A stretch of DNA of 64,000 nucleotides from Onchocerca volvulus (lineage: Eukaryota; Nematoda; Chromadorea; Rhabditida; Onchocercidae): NCBI GenBank assembly GCA_000499405.2, contig HG738138.1, forward strand, positions 23,031,097 to 23,095,096. The letters run 5' to 3'. Every line of letters starts with the position of its first letter. Within the stretch, counting starts at the first letter, position 1. Positions 12,804 through 25,600 of the stretch are shown here, in pieces. Both the position numbers and the translations under genes were made by a program. The notes under the pieces are model-generated. The model searched no databases and was not told the origin of the DNA. It saw only the letters and a list, made by a program, of their open reading frames with translations.

Positions 12804-13018
12804 ATAATTGGAATTTTTTGGCAAGAAGGATCCAAGTGATATCGGTGAATTGATAGCACTACTAACATACGAATGGTTTGAGAAAGCATCAGTTCAATTT
12901 TTTTGTTTAATTTTTTCAAGTCTCGATTTTACTCATCATTTATCATCTTCTCGGCGTATACTCCTGCTCCTGTACTTAGCTAATGACCAAACGCATGGAG
13001 TAATACACAGATTTTGTG
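12804..13018 (+). other. Exon-like open segment of unknown affiliation
   Basis: An open frame runs from a ttttacag acceptor (ending about 12801) to a consensus gtaagt donor at about 13019. Near its end is the peptide RRILLLLYLAND, which recalls the R-K-L-x-F-L-Y-L-A-N-D motif of CID domains (RPRD1-type RNA polymerase II CTD-binding proteins). The rest does not clearly match that domain, and the peptide after the motif diverges. It could be a pseudogene fragment, a chance frame, or an exon of a gene I cannot assemble. Confidence 0.2.
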
Positions 13019-13168
13019 GTAAGTGAATATTCTTCTTTTATCATTCCTATTTTCACTTTTGCTTCTGTTAATCAGTTGTATGGTGGAATTTTTCCGGATA
13101 TTGAAATGATGTTCCCTGTCTAGCAAAATTAAACTGGGCAACAACACCATGTTTCTCACATAGCACCC

Positions 13169-13375
13169 TTAAATTTCCATTCTCGCATGATTCTGGAACC
13201 AGTTCTTCCAGTTTGCTAAAAATGATTTCTCATCAATGTTGTCTTTCATTAACATTAACCTATTACTGCTGTTATCATCGGGACGGACTGTTAGGTCATC
13301 TCTTGCAACAGTTATTACTTCTTTGAGTCGTTTACTAATGCAGATGAATTTAAAAAGTTCCATGATGCCAGTCAT
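13169..13375 (-). CDS. Doubtful 68-codon ORF, unknown
   Basis: An ATG-started single-exon frame encodes a polar peptide of balanced composition that includes WKNWFQNHARMEI before the stop. Low complexity does not explain it, unlike most frames nearby. I see no signal peptide, domain or convincing neighbouring exon. I do not recognise it; it could be a retropseudogene fragment or a chance frame. Confidence 0.15.
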   Translation of the reverse strand: MTGIMELFKFICISKRLKEVITVARDDLTVRPDDNSSNRLMLMKDNIDEKSFLANWKNWFQNHARMEI

Positions 13376-14749
13376 TAATTATTCTATAATATTTCTTAAA
13401 ATATTAAATTATTCTGTATTTCTCTAATAATTTTCATTTATGATTTGCTAATGAATGCTTAAGATGCTAGATTTCATAAAATTAAAAATAAAGCATCTAT
13501 TTTGGTAATTTTTGGTAATTTTTTCTACATCGTATGATCTCTTTGAATCAAGTAAAAAACTCAGGGTGGAAAGGTGGAAGGAAAGACCATCACTTTTCGA
13601 ATATTACGGCGCTAATACCGATCCATTTTTGATGACGAAGCTGATAATAATAACTTCGGACTGATAAGACGATAATATGGTCTTGAAAAAAATTTAATCT
13701 TTTAGTTTCGGCCTGAGTAACTATGTTTCCACACCTGCCCATTATATAGCTCCTTTTTATTCGTCATCAACTAACCAAAAAGGGAAAACAATTCTGGAGA
13801 TAGTAGGAATTTTTACTTTTCTCTTCGCAAATATTTCGTAGTTTCGCTTTTTATTCTTGATGATATTCCCATATGAGTTAACCTGTTTTCGTCCTTGTTT
13901 GATACTTATAACTCTTATCATTCAATTATCAGGATATTGATTAAGTGAAATATCCGGATATAAATTTCTTTAAACTCCATGCAAATCTGAAACACTTTCG
14001 CTTTCCTTGCTTGACATAATACAAATTTTATAAGACATTTAATTACGATTCGAGAATTTAAATTAATTGTCCACACATTCCTTCTGATCATTAAATTAAT
14101 GGATGAAAGATTCTGTTATTTCAAGATTCGTATTGAAATATGCTGCTTCCATTTCTAGTACTATGTAAATATTTTTCAAATTTTATGGCTTATCTCTTCA
14201 AAACCTTGACGTGTTTTCTTAAACTTAAACTTTTATTTTTTTTTAAACTCCTTTCCTTTTTTTTTTCTTAAAACTTTTATTTTATTTTCTTTTTTTTTTC
14301 TTAAAAAACTTATTTTCCCAAACTTTTATTTTCTCTTTTTTCAACCTTTCAAATCTAGCGTAATATAGGAATTTTTCAGGCCTTTGCTATAGCAGTCCCG
14401 GTGTTTTATTAACTGTGCTACGTATCCCAGTGCCGAAAAAACGCATTGCTGTTTTTTCTATATTCTTTTTCGGTGTATTATTTCATTCTGAATTGAATCT
14501 CGAAGTGAACAATTAATAAAAGTCTTACAAGTTATTAACCGGTGATCAGACTGATTTTTTTCTCTGGTTTTACTTCAGCAATTCATCTATTATTTTCCTT
14601 GTATAAATCTCCATAAGGTGTGAAGAAATTTGCATAAATCTGCAGAACAAAAATCTTGTCATTTCTGTTTGCTTCATATTGGAATTATTGTTGGGTGGCT
14701 AATTTTTCCTTCTGTACTATTCGCATTCGTTGTACATTCATTCGCCTTA

Positions 14750-15740
14750 ATGAGCAGTGGCCTTCGAAATTGTTCGAAAATTCTAAGAAGAAATGACAAT
14801 TCAACAACTACAACGATAGCTACCACCTCTACTGCCGCTACTGTTAATGCAACTTCAAAGACAGATCCGCTCGGTGCAACGGTAATCAGTGAACCGAAAA
14901 GGTAAGTTGTTATTTGACATTCATATATTCGAATAAATTCCAAGAGAATAACTACTAAACTGATAAAAAATAATAAATCACACTGATGGATATGGATATT
15001 TTTCACTTCATTTTAATTATTTCTCCTGAGGCTTGCAAATATTTAGAACCAGTTACAGAAGAAAGTGTTATTTTTTGAAAATAATTCTTTTTCTTTTTTT
15101 TTTTCTTTTTTTGAAACAAAGTGATTAATCATGGAGCAGATTCTGTATTTATTAACTAGAGCAATCTCTGGAGATTCTATTTTGGACTTATTTTCTTTCT
15201 GTTTTGGAAAATTGAAAGCATAAAAGCTTCTTGTTCTCTAATCACCAATAATTATTGTTTATTACGCAATGCTTATAACTTCAACTATTTGTTATGACCA
15301 CTAAGATTTCAAGTTTCTGTTAAGTTTTTCTGTCCCCCAAAATTTTATTTGATGAAAGTATTCATACGCCATTTTTGCTTTTAGTTTTCGTTATTTTTTT
15401 GAATTTTCTCAAGTTTCCTTGTTTTTTTTTTTTTTTTTATTTTTGTCTTGTCGAAGAAAATATTAAAAAGTTTTAATTCTATTCCAAAAAATTTTCGGTA
15501 CATTAAAAAATCTGAAAATTTGCATTACGGTAGGCGTGGACGTAAACCTACACTAAATCGGCCAACACTGGTCCAAACAGCGGTAAAAGGTGTAGTAAAC
15601 GGTGATGATTACGATAGCAATACTGTAAAAGTAGAGAAGGTGACAGAACGCGGTAAAACAATGACTACTTCCGTAACCGGTAAATGTAATGATCAACAGC
15701 AGACATCTGCTATTACTGCTACTACCACTGCTACAACTAT

Positions 15741-15782
<42 letters not shown>

Positions 15783-18700
15783 CGTAATTGATAGCACTGC
15801 TAATGTCACCGATGAAAGTGAATTGTTTTTATCAAAAGTCTATGATGATATCACTCGGTCTACTCCATCCAATGCAGCCATAAATAAATCCGACGGTAAG
15901 TTCTGCTTTCCTTTTTTGAAAAGTAGAATTTGATCAAAAAATGTCCAGATTTAATAAATCTAACACCATATACTTGAACAAGTCATATAGAATGCTCTAA
16001 TTCTGTCTCAGGAAGCGTTAGAATTCTAAATAGTTAAATATTATCTGAATAGTTATAAATGAATTAATCATCAAGCGAAATGAAGAGCTTCTGTTGTAAG
16101 CTCAGCATTTAAATGATCAATTAAGGAAGCATACCTCTGGCATCCACTGATAGTGGCATTGATTCATGTATCGATGTGGATCACGAGATGAAAGATGTGA
16201 TAACATTACGCGACGACGAGGAAGCTTCACCAAGTGAGAATTGTAGTGATGATATCACTGCAGTGCCGCAGTCCAGAAATTCTATCCATTATGATCGTAT
16301 CGTTTGCGGCGATTGTCATGCAGAATTTTCATTATCGACATTCGTAGAATTCGTCGAGCATAAGGTATGTCCATTGAAATACTTTTTATAAATGAATCTG
16401 ACCTCCAAATTCGCTATTATTCGATGAAGCATTAAAAAGACTCAGGAAAAATACTGCCGATTATCATTGATATCTTAAAAGATGAAAAAATTACCGCAAG
16501 ATTTGATAATGTAGGGTTGTTTACTAAAAATTTTGAATTTACATCTGTTTAAACCGGTAAGAAATATACTATTGGATATTTAAATATCTTTTAAGTTGTT
16601 TTCCTTCAAGATTTCACGTTGTGATAGTAAATGGACGTTAAATATTTAAATACCTTTTAAATTGTTGTCTTTCAAGATTTCACGTTGTGATAGTAAACGA
16701 ATGCCATTGGACGAATTTCTTGCTAACATATCACCAGCTCATCCATCCAGCGAAACTCTTCGACCCGGACGTCGACGATTTCTGGTCAGTTATCGCCATC
16801 CATCTGCAGTAAGTACTTCATCCCGGATTGCTGAGCAGTTTCTCTAATATCTGTATTTATGATTAAAAACACTTCTATCACTTAGGATGTAACACTATTA
16901 AAATTATTGGATGTCATATATAACTGCTGTGACGAAATTAATCTTTCATATTGTATGATTTAGCATAGTTGGGAATAATTTTCAGGAAATGAGTGATTCA
17001 TGTTCCCGTTGCATTCCATCATCATGTGGAAACGATCAGAGTACTTCATTTATGTTATCAGCTAATGAAAATCAACAAAAGCATAACAAGAGGGTTGATG
17101 CTACTACAGATACAGATACTTTAGGTGAATTCGTTATCTTATTTTATTATTTGTTGCCTATAGCAAAAAGCAAAATATGTCAAATTTAAAAATTGTCATG
17201 CGAATTTACAAATGATACGCATTGGGCGACAATTTTCTATGGTCCTGAAAAAAGCCTATTGAAATTCTTTGTATCCATCTTATTAGACGGGGTCTGATGA
17301 CTTAGGCATTCTTCCATTTGCATTTTTTTGGTTATCGATATTGTTGACGAAGCTATAAGATGCCGTTACGATTGCCTAATTTGCATAAGTTATTATTCTG
17401 AAAACTATGGATGATTTCTTTCTTTTGTCTCAAATTATTGGAAGAGGACATATTGAGATCTACAATCTTATTGAATAAGAATACACTGAGAATGATCTTC
17501 ATTCCGGTGAAAAGAGAATGTCGCAATTTAAAAGTAAATCAATGTTATTTTTCGTTTTTCATAAGTATGTTCTGAAATTTAATTCATACTTCCTGAATTA
17601 TTGAACAGGAATAGTTGATAATGTCATTTATGAGAAAATAGACAAAAAAAGATCGCAAAATTTATTGAATTCTTGCATTTACACTTTTTTTTTTTTTTTT
17701 TTTTTTGAGAGAAGATAGTTTTGTCTGCGGGAGAAATAGTCAAATAGGGAGAAAAAAATACAGAAGGAAATGAGTTGTCCACAAATGCTAGAAAGTGAAT
17801 GTCAAAATTATGTCATATGTGCATTTCTCTTCTTTCCCCTTTTCCATCTCATCACCGCTTTGAAAGTGAAATTCACAGTTTTGAAAATTGGGTAAAAATA
17901 ACTGTTATTTTAGGCTTGTTCATTCGTAGATAGAAGATGATGAAGCAATTAGTAAATTTTCGCTTTTGTGAGTTAATCATTTACCGTTCCATCACCTATA
18001 TTAGTTTGTAAAAATCAGATTGCGTTTGACTGATATTTACTCTGCGAATGGCTGGCTGGCTATCTGATTGTTTAACAAATAATAGAGTTATCGACTCATT
18101 CACTAATTATCATAGTTAGTTGATAAATAAGATTTGTCAAAGTTGAGATGACATACATCTCATGCATCTTTATAACTTTATTTTATCTGTTTACATCATC
18201 TCTTATTTTTATTCTGCAGCAGTTTCCCACTAGTAACTAGCAGGCATTCAGTCAAAAGCATCAAGTTTTATTTTGGGAAAAGGAGTAGTTGTAGCAAGTT
18301 GATCTTTTAGCATTATCGTAAGCCTAATAGGACTAGTACTTCAACGGTGCAAACAATCTCGGGGAAAGAAAAGAATCGTTGATATAATGCCAAAGTACTG
18401 GTTGTTGGCTTTTGATAAAAATAAAATTGGAGGGAAAATATCCGTAAAAAAATGCATGTTGAAGCATATTTTTTATGACTTTATTATATTTTCTTCTTTT
18501 TTTTTTTTTTTCTTGAATGCATATTCAAATGTTGCTTTTTCCTGCAAAAAAACTGAGGAACAGAAGGAAAATTCATAATTTCATAAGCTATTCTTCAAAT
18601 TGATCTGTTCTGATCATTTTATTTATTCATTGCAGATAGAATTCTAACTTTTGTAGATTGAGCTTTTTTTCTTTTTTCTTTTTTTTTTTTTTTTTTTTTT

Positions 18701-21700
18701 TTTTTGGAATATTTTGATACTGAAACAACTGACTGAACTTTTCGGCTATTTTAATTCTTTTGGTACACTTTTTTTTTTTTTTTCGTTCAATAACATGTAG
18801 AAATAAAGAAGATGAATGGGATGTGTGATTGGCTATCATCACGAAAACAAGTTTTGCTTGCCATTCTGTCATAATGATCACAGCATCCAAAATTTTATCA
18901 TTGAAAGGACCGGATATTGCACAATTAACGACGATTCCATTCCATTTGCCGTGCAGACCAGTTATATTCCTAACTACGTTCACAAAAAACGTACAAAGAT
19001 TAAATGAATATAATAAGACGAAAATTGGAATTTTTTGATTAAAAAAGTTATCGATTATTATGGGATGGAATTTGTTGATAAAAAAAATTATCAAATATTA
19101 TGGGAGATAACAATATTCATAACTATATCCTAAATATTTAACTCTATTATCTTCATTCTAAAATATCTTAGGATTGTTTGCAAAGCTTTTTTACCTTCTT
19201 GCGCATTTATTTCGATAGATTTCATAGTAATTCATGCTTATAATTTTCTATTTTTTTCTTTTTTTTTTTTTTAATTTATGATAACGAACTGAGAAGTATT
19301 TTTGTCATTCATAGTTACTTATAACATTATTCCTTACCTTCTTTCCTCTGTTCCAAATTCCAAAACTGTTAGGAAGTTTGGTTATTTGTTTCGGAAAAAG
19401 CTTTTTTTTTTTTGTAATAAACACTGGAATATGAAAGGATGGAATTAAATAAAATTCTTAATTGTTTTCAGAAAGATAATACTTAGGGATAGTAATACGG
19501 ATTTATAATTTTATGACAACATAGCAATTATTTTTCTCTGCAGGTTTTTTAAAGCTTACTGTGATTCATCGAGTAAAAGTAATCTGGAAAAACAATTGTT
19601 TTATTTGCTTGACAAAGTTTTTTATTTTTTTTTACCATTGAAACGATTATGAAATTTGTTTTTTCCTACAACTTCAGATGATTAACTGGGATTGTTTGAT
19701 GATCGTCTACTTTTCCATCTTCCTGTTAATTTAATAAGCATTCAAAACAAGTTAGCAAGAAGAGAATGAAAAGTTTGGAAGGATGAGAAAAGAAGCTTAA
19801 AAAGTTGAATAACAATATATAAGATATAAATTTGGCATATAAAAGCACTGCACATATCTGTTCAAATTGGCTGTATAGGTGTAAATGTTTGTTTTTATAT
19901 GTTTCTGTTGAAAATTAGAATTTTAGTATAGTAATTCAATTCCTTTCTATTCGAATACTCGCTTCTTGTACAAAAAGTTGAAAATATGCAAAACAATACT
20001 CTTTTGTATAAGATATTAGTGAATTTTCGCTTTTTCGAAATTGAAAGAATTGTCGAAAAGGTAGAATTTTGTCAACTATGGTATATTTGATGTATAACAG
20101 AGCTAAGATGAAGATTTTTACGAAATGCTGGATAAGTTTACTGTAATAGTAACTGGCTGTCAAAGAAAAAAAAACCACCACTTGTGTTGGAAGGGATGAT
20201 CACCACCAAAGTAATGATAATTTAATCGCTTTTCACTCTTGATGCTGTTGAAATTTGGAATGAAGCAGTATTTCGAAAAGATGGGCAATAAAATGGATAA
20301 TATTCTAAATTTTAAAAAAATTTTGGTTCTTTTTCTCACCTTGTAAAGTTTATCTGGAAAGAATAAATCAATAGTAAGTACAATTATTTCATTTATGTGC
20401 TTCACTACATTTTAATCGCTCAATTTTCATATTATCATATTGGCAAGAATATTATTTAATTTATAGCTTTTATAAATTTGATTGCTTCAAATCTCTCTTG
20501 CAGTTAAATTATTCAAAAAAAAAAAAAAAAATTTTTTTTTAGCAGAATAATGTATAGAATTGTTACACTTGGAAATAGAAAGTTGTTGTTTTGCTAGCCG
20601 TCTTCAGTACTGATTGTTATGAGACAGGTATTTTCAAGTGATATGTGTATGTTATTATTGAGCAAAGTACATTTTTAAAAGGACGAAAAATGAATAAACG
20701 AAAATTGATATTGATAGATATAAAGGAAAATTGTCTTGTTATTTATCTTTATAGTTGTAGAAACACTATGAATAGATTATCACTGTTGTGATTGCTGATA
20801 AGATCATAGGTGCTAATAAGATATAAAGGTAATTAATTTTCAGAAAATTTGTATTATCTCTTCGAATAATCATGGGAGGAACTTGAATTTTACAATTCTG
20901 TGTACATTATAATGATAAACATTATGGAAATTAATATAAATTATTTTCAGATGCAAAGCAAAGTAATGTATCATTGATTGGAGGAGGAGGAGGATCGTTA
21001 ACCTGTCACTCTTGTAAACATGTATGCAGTGATGTTTGGAGCTTGTTGAAACATGTCTTCATCGCTCATGGTCTTCGTATTTGTGAGGTTAATTAAATTT
21101 TTCATTCTTTTTTTTTTTTTTTTTTTTTTTTTTTGTAGAACAAGAGATATCAGGTTCTTATGGATTATGATAGTGCTATAAAATAAATTAAAAAGCATAG
21201 ACTGCAAGCGAATGGTAATGTGCATTATGCTCTTATGTATTGTAATTTTATCTCTCAGAAGTTTGTTTCTTGAAATCTGGATTTCATTGACAGGATCTGG
21301 ATGATAACTGCAATTTCACGATAATATTTTCATATTTCTCTTGGATCCATGTATTTATTGCTGTCCAAATCGAATTTTTCAATTTATTCTCGCAATTTTT
21401 GCAATTTTTCCTTTGTTTCTTAACTGTAAACATTACTAGTGATTTTATTTTGGTATTATGCTCACAATGTTATCTTCAGGAAGAGATGCCATGTATGTCT
21501 CGTACAGGACTACCAAAATCGACGGTAATTACCTCATCGTTATCATCATCATCATCGTCGTTATTAGCACCGAAAACATCAATGCCTCCACCATCTCTTA
21601 CATTCGCAAGTCCGTTCGCTGCTTCCACTACGAAAAACAAACTAAACGGTTTGTATGGAATATTTTTTTTCAGATTTTTAAGATTTAAATAAAAGAAGAG

Positions 21701-22638
21701 GATGATTTGTTTCTAAATATCCTAGAAAATTCAAAAAACATGAAATAGATTCGAAAAAAAAAACATTATAAAATAGCCAAAGACAACAAAAGGAACTGAA
21801 GATCTAAAATTTTTAAAAACGCTAAAAAAAAAAAAAAAAAACTCATCTATTTGATGTTATTAGTATAAGAATTCAGGTAAAGGTGGCTTCAGTTTGAATG
21901 CATTTTGCTCCGAACGACTAAAAGAGATCGCTGAAAAAGCAGGTACGCTTATTCAATGAGAATTTTTTCAAAATTCATCTTGAATAAGTTCAATTTTTTA
22001 TTAGCCCATTCTTTTACTGAATGCCATACTTGTTACGATGAATATGAGAAGAAAGAATGATCGGGAGCATACCTGACAACGTAGTGATTTTTTTATTCTA
22101 TTACCTCCTAAATCTGATTTCTTTTTTTGTATTGAATGTATGATAATATGCAAATATGCATGATAGTAACTTGTTGAAAATACAAAAGAATATGTTTTGT
22201 TTGTAGGAGAACCGCTGACCGATTTACGTCATGTAGTAAGTCCAATCGCAATATCGTCTAGAACTAACGAACATCTAAAAGCTATCGGTATTAAAAGGTA
22301 TCAAAATTCAAATTTCCAATTCACAGTTATTTAGTGATGATGATGTCCTCCGACAAAAGATGCAACTAAATGTTTAATATAAGTAGTTGTTACAAGTCAA
22401 CTGTTTCAGAACACAACAGTCGGAGAATACCGATGAAGAGCATTCAAATAATGGTATCGCATCAGCGACAACTTCAGCTACACCATTTCTTCCTGCTTCA
22501 GCTCTCAATAGTGTTTCCAATTCATTTACCGCCGCGACATTGGCTGCAGTTGCTTTACAACAACAACAACAACAGCAACAACAGCAACAGCAACAGCAAC
22601 GACAGCAACAACAACAACAGCAACAACAACAACAGCAA

Positions 22639-22673
<35 letters not shown>

Positions 22674-25600
22674 GCATCCTTCCTTGCAGGTTGAATTGTT
22701 GTTTTCTAGACAAATAATAGTAATTAAGAGTGACAGTTGAGGAAGTTTATATTTATATTTCCGGAAAATAAGAGGAAATAATTCTATCAGAAAAGAAAAC
22801 TGGAACCAAAAGTAAAAAGTATGTCTTGCAAACGGAAAAAAAAAAGAATAGAAAGTGACACGAAAAAGAGATATCTTTGAGTATTATAATGCTAAAAAAA
22901 AAAAAAAACACAGCCAGGACTTTAAAAAATTTTAAATCCATATTTTTATTTCAAGCTCTTTTTCACGGTAGCTATTGATTGCTTCTTTCTTTTGACTTTA
23001 ATTTGTTTTCAGAATTTATGGATGCAACCGAATATACCAAATATGCTGGCCTTGATGCAGGAATATTATGCACAATTCTCGTTGAATAATGCTGCATCTT
23101 ATTTGCTTGGTGCTGGAAGTCCATCAGTTACACCCAGGAATAATAATGGGAGCGCTTTTAATGCAATCACTAAAATTACAAGGTTGTTTCTTCATTGAAA
23201 TCTGTGATTTGAAAGTCATTTTATGGTTAACTAAGGCGGTGCAATTTATGCTGGTAGTGAACAGTCTTTTATCCTTTTAGTCTTATTTATCTTTGAGTGA
23301 AATTTTTTTGCGTAGTTTATTTCTTACTATCAAACATTAATATCAAATTTTCAATTACTTATCTTATAGCAGCCCTGAAGAACCGTCACCTGTGGCATCA
23401 AATTCAGCAACACAATCACTTGGATTAGCTGGTTTTGCTAGGTCCGATACAACAACACAGGATCAGCTGTCTAGTCCAGGTGTGAAGCAAGGACACTGGA
23501 ATGGTTTAGGGGCATTTGGAAGCAAAAGACAGCGGTCGTCCAATAACGGTTCCGAAACGCTGTCACCAGCAACACCATCTGGAGCTCCGTTGCACAGTAA
23601 ACTGTCAAGGCTTGATGATGAAAGGTTTGTAAATATAAATTTTCTTTGCATGACAAATCTGTAAACGGATTGAAATCTTTATTCGATTAGTGATTTTCTG
23701 GCTTTTTTAAACCTTTATGCCGCAAAATCGTTTTTTTAAATTTGAAAGATTAAATATTCGGGAATTTAAAGTTGCCATATGTGAAATATTAGAACGGGAA
23801 TCATTCGTGAATTTTATATGAATGATTTTTGTTCTAATGCAGGAAGCAGTAGAGAAAGAGAGCAAGTTATGATTAGGAAGTAAACCTGTCGGAAAAATCC
23901 TTCACTTTTGAGTAAAATTGGTGAAAGTATTTTGCAGAATGATGCAGTAATAAAGGAAATATATTTTCCATCTTCCATTTTTTTTCATTTTCTACGATCT
24001 GATTTCATTTCCATACGAAAATAGTTAATTTCTTGTTCGTTTCAGTAATGAGGATACAAAATCGACTATGCTAAATGTTGTAGATGGCGATGATTTAGCA
24101 TTCGCTGAGCCAGCAGCACGTCGTGATACAAATGCTAAAAAGGATCGCTGCTCATTTTGCTGCAAAGTTCGCGAACTTCCGAATTATTTTGAAAAATTGC
24201 ATTAATTCATATTCACTAATATTATTTAGAAAAAAATGAATTACTTTTGACTCAAAAATTAAGATTTAGCTTCTGCATTAAACTGCATTATGTTCTAAGT
24301 TTGTACTTTTGGTCTATTACTCTTATTAGTACAGGGCATTTATAAAACCTTGATCTCTAGTCATCAGAAGAAGATATGAGATTGGTAGGAGAAGGATATA
24401 CTGACTTCATTTACTATTTTTTCTTTCTTTTTTTTTTTTTTTTTTTTTAAGGTTTTCACAAATCGTTCTAATCTGATTGTCCATTTACGAAGTCATACTG
24501 GAGAAAAACCATACAAATGTCGACTGTGTTCGTATGCTTGTGCACAAAGCAGTAAATTAACTCGACATATGCGAACTCATGGACAACAGGGAAAGGTTAT
24601 AATTAGTTTATTAATTTCAACATTGAATTGAGAATAATTCTTGCAAATCTGGTATCTTCTTATTGCTATTTAGCTATTTGAAAATTCCATTGTTCTATCG
24701 TGTCTTATATATACGATTGTATTACTTTCTAAAGTAATAAACTTTTCAAGGATTTTTATGGTTTTAATGAAACTTCATTGAATGACTCAAGATTTTTAAA
24801 AGGGAGAACGTTAATTTCTTTTATATCTTTTTATCGAAAAGAAATCTCATAGCCATAAAATGAAGTTTTTTGCAGGAAACTTATCATTGCAACATTTGTC
24901 AGATGCCGTTTTCGGTGCATTCGACACTTGAGAAACATATGCGAAAATGTGTTGTTGCAAATAATCAGAATCGTGAGAATAATCAACAGTTTTCTCCTAT
25001 CGAAGCAAAGAGTTTGTTTCATTTATTTACAGCGATAACATACTAGTTTTCTTATTGCACATTTTAATTCATTTTAATATCATCTGTAAGCGATTTATTT
25101 TAATGCTTTTAGCTCAGTTCCATCGAACAGCATGATTATCATAGAGTTAGATCTTATTTCGATAACACTGAGATCATCGTATTAGTGCGCGAAGAATATC
25201 TTTGTCCATATTGATATTCATTTTATTAGCAATAAAAATTGCAGCAATGGACAATCCAAGCAAAATGGCCGCTGCAGCAGCATCAACACTTGCTGATGCG
25301 ACCTCACTTCTTGCATTTTCCAGTGTATCCTTAAATGGCTCACAATTACCGGCGAATATCACTCAGAGCAATAAAATCGTCCTCAACTGGTTACAGGTCT
25401 GATGACTATTTTGCATTAGAGCAGTGGAAAGTGAACTTTATGGTTTTTACAATAATAGAAGTCATTGAAGTTTTGCATTTTGAGTATGATTCCGGAAACG
25501 ATTTCTGAATTTAATGATTATTTTGTTTTTTCTAAAGATATAGTAATAGCGCAGCTTTTTTTAGTCTTTTTTTTTTTTTTTTCATCTTCCGTATTTTCAG

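Larger units (their letters stand above)
1..14700. other. Gene-free, microsatellite-rich region upstream of the BCL11 homolog
   Basis: I could not establish a gene here. The longer open frames are low-complexity, lie in microsatellites, or run antisense to one another. The stretch contains GAT, ATC, AC/TG and CT microsatellites, clusters of CCGA/CGTCC tetramers (about 8-31, 5687-5710, 6303-6367), a 133-base-period duplication near 9366-9600, a retroelement-like relic near 1130-1345, and several paired short motifs that could bind transcription factors. Bases 8700-9200 are less AT-rich than their surroundings and might hold an upstream exon or promoter. Its position, directly before a large developmental regulator, makes regulatory sequence or an upstream 5' UTR exon plausible, but that is inference. 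Confidence 0.6.

Noticed and set aside
18627..19094. 155-codon minus-strand frame in BCL11 intron 5
   Set aside because: A third of it is poly-lysine from long T tracts. Only the middle part is noted, as a composition island.
22370..22717. Poly-asparagine/serine frame over the CAA repeat
   Set aside because: Out-of-frame reading of the polyQ exon of the BCL11 homolog.
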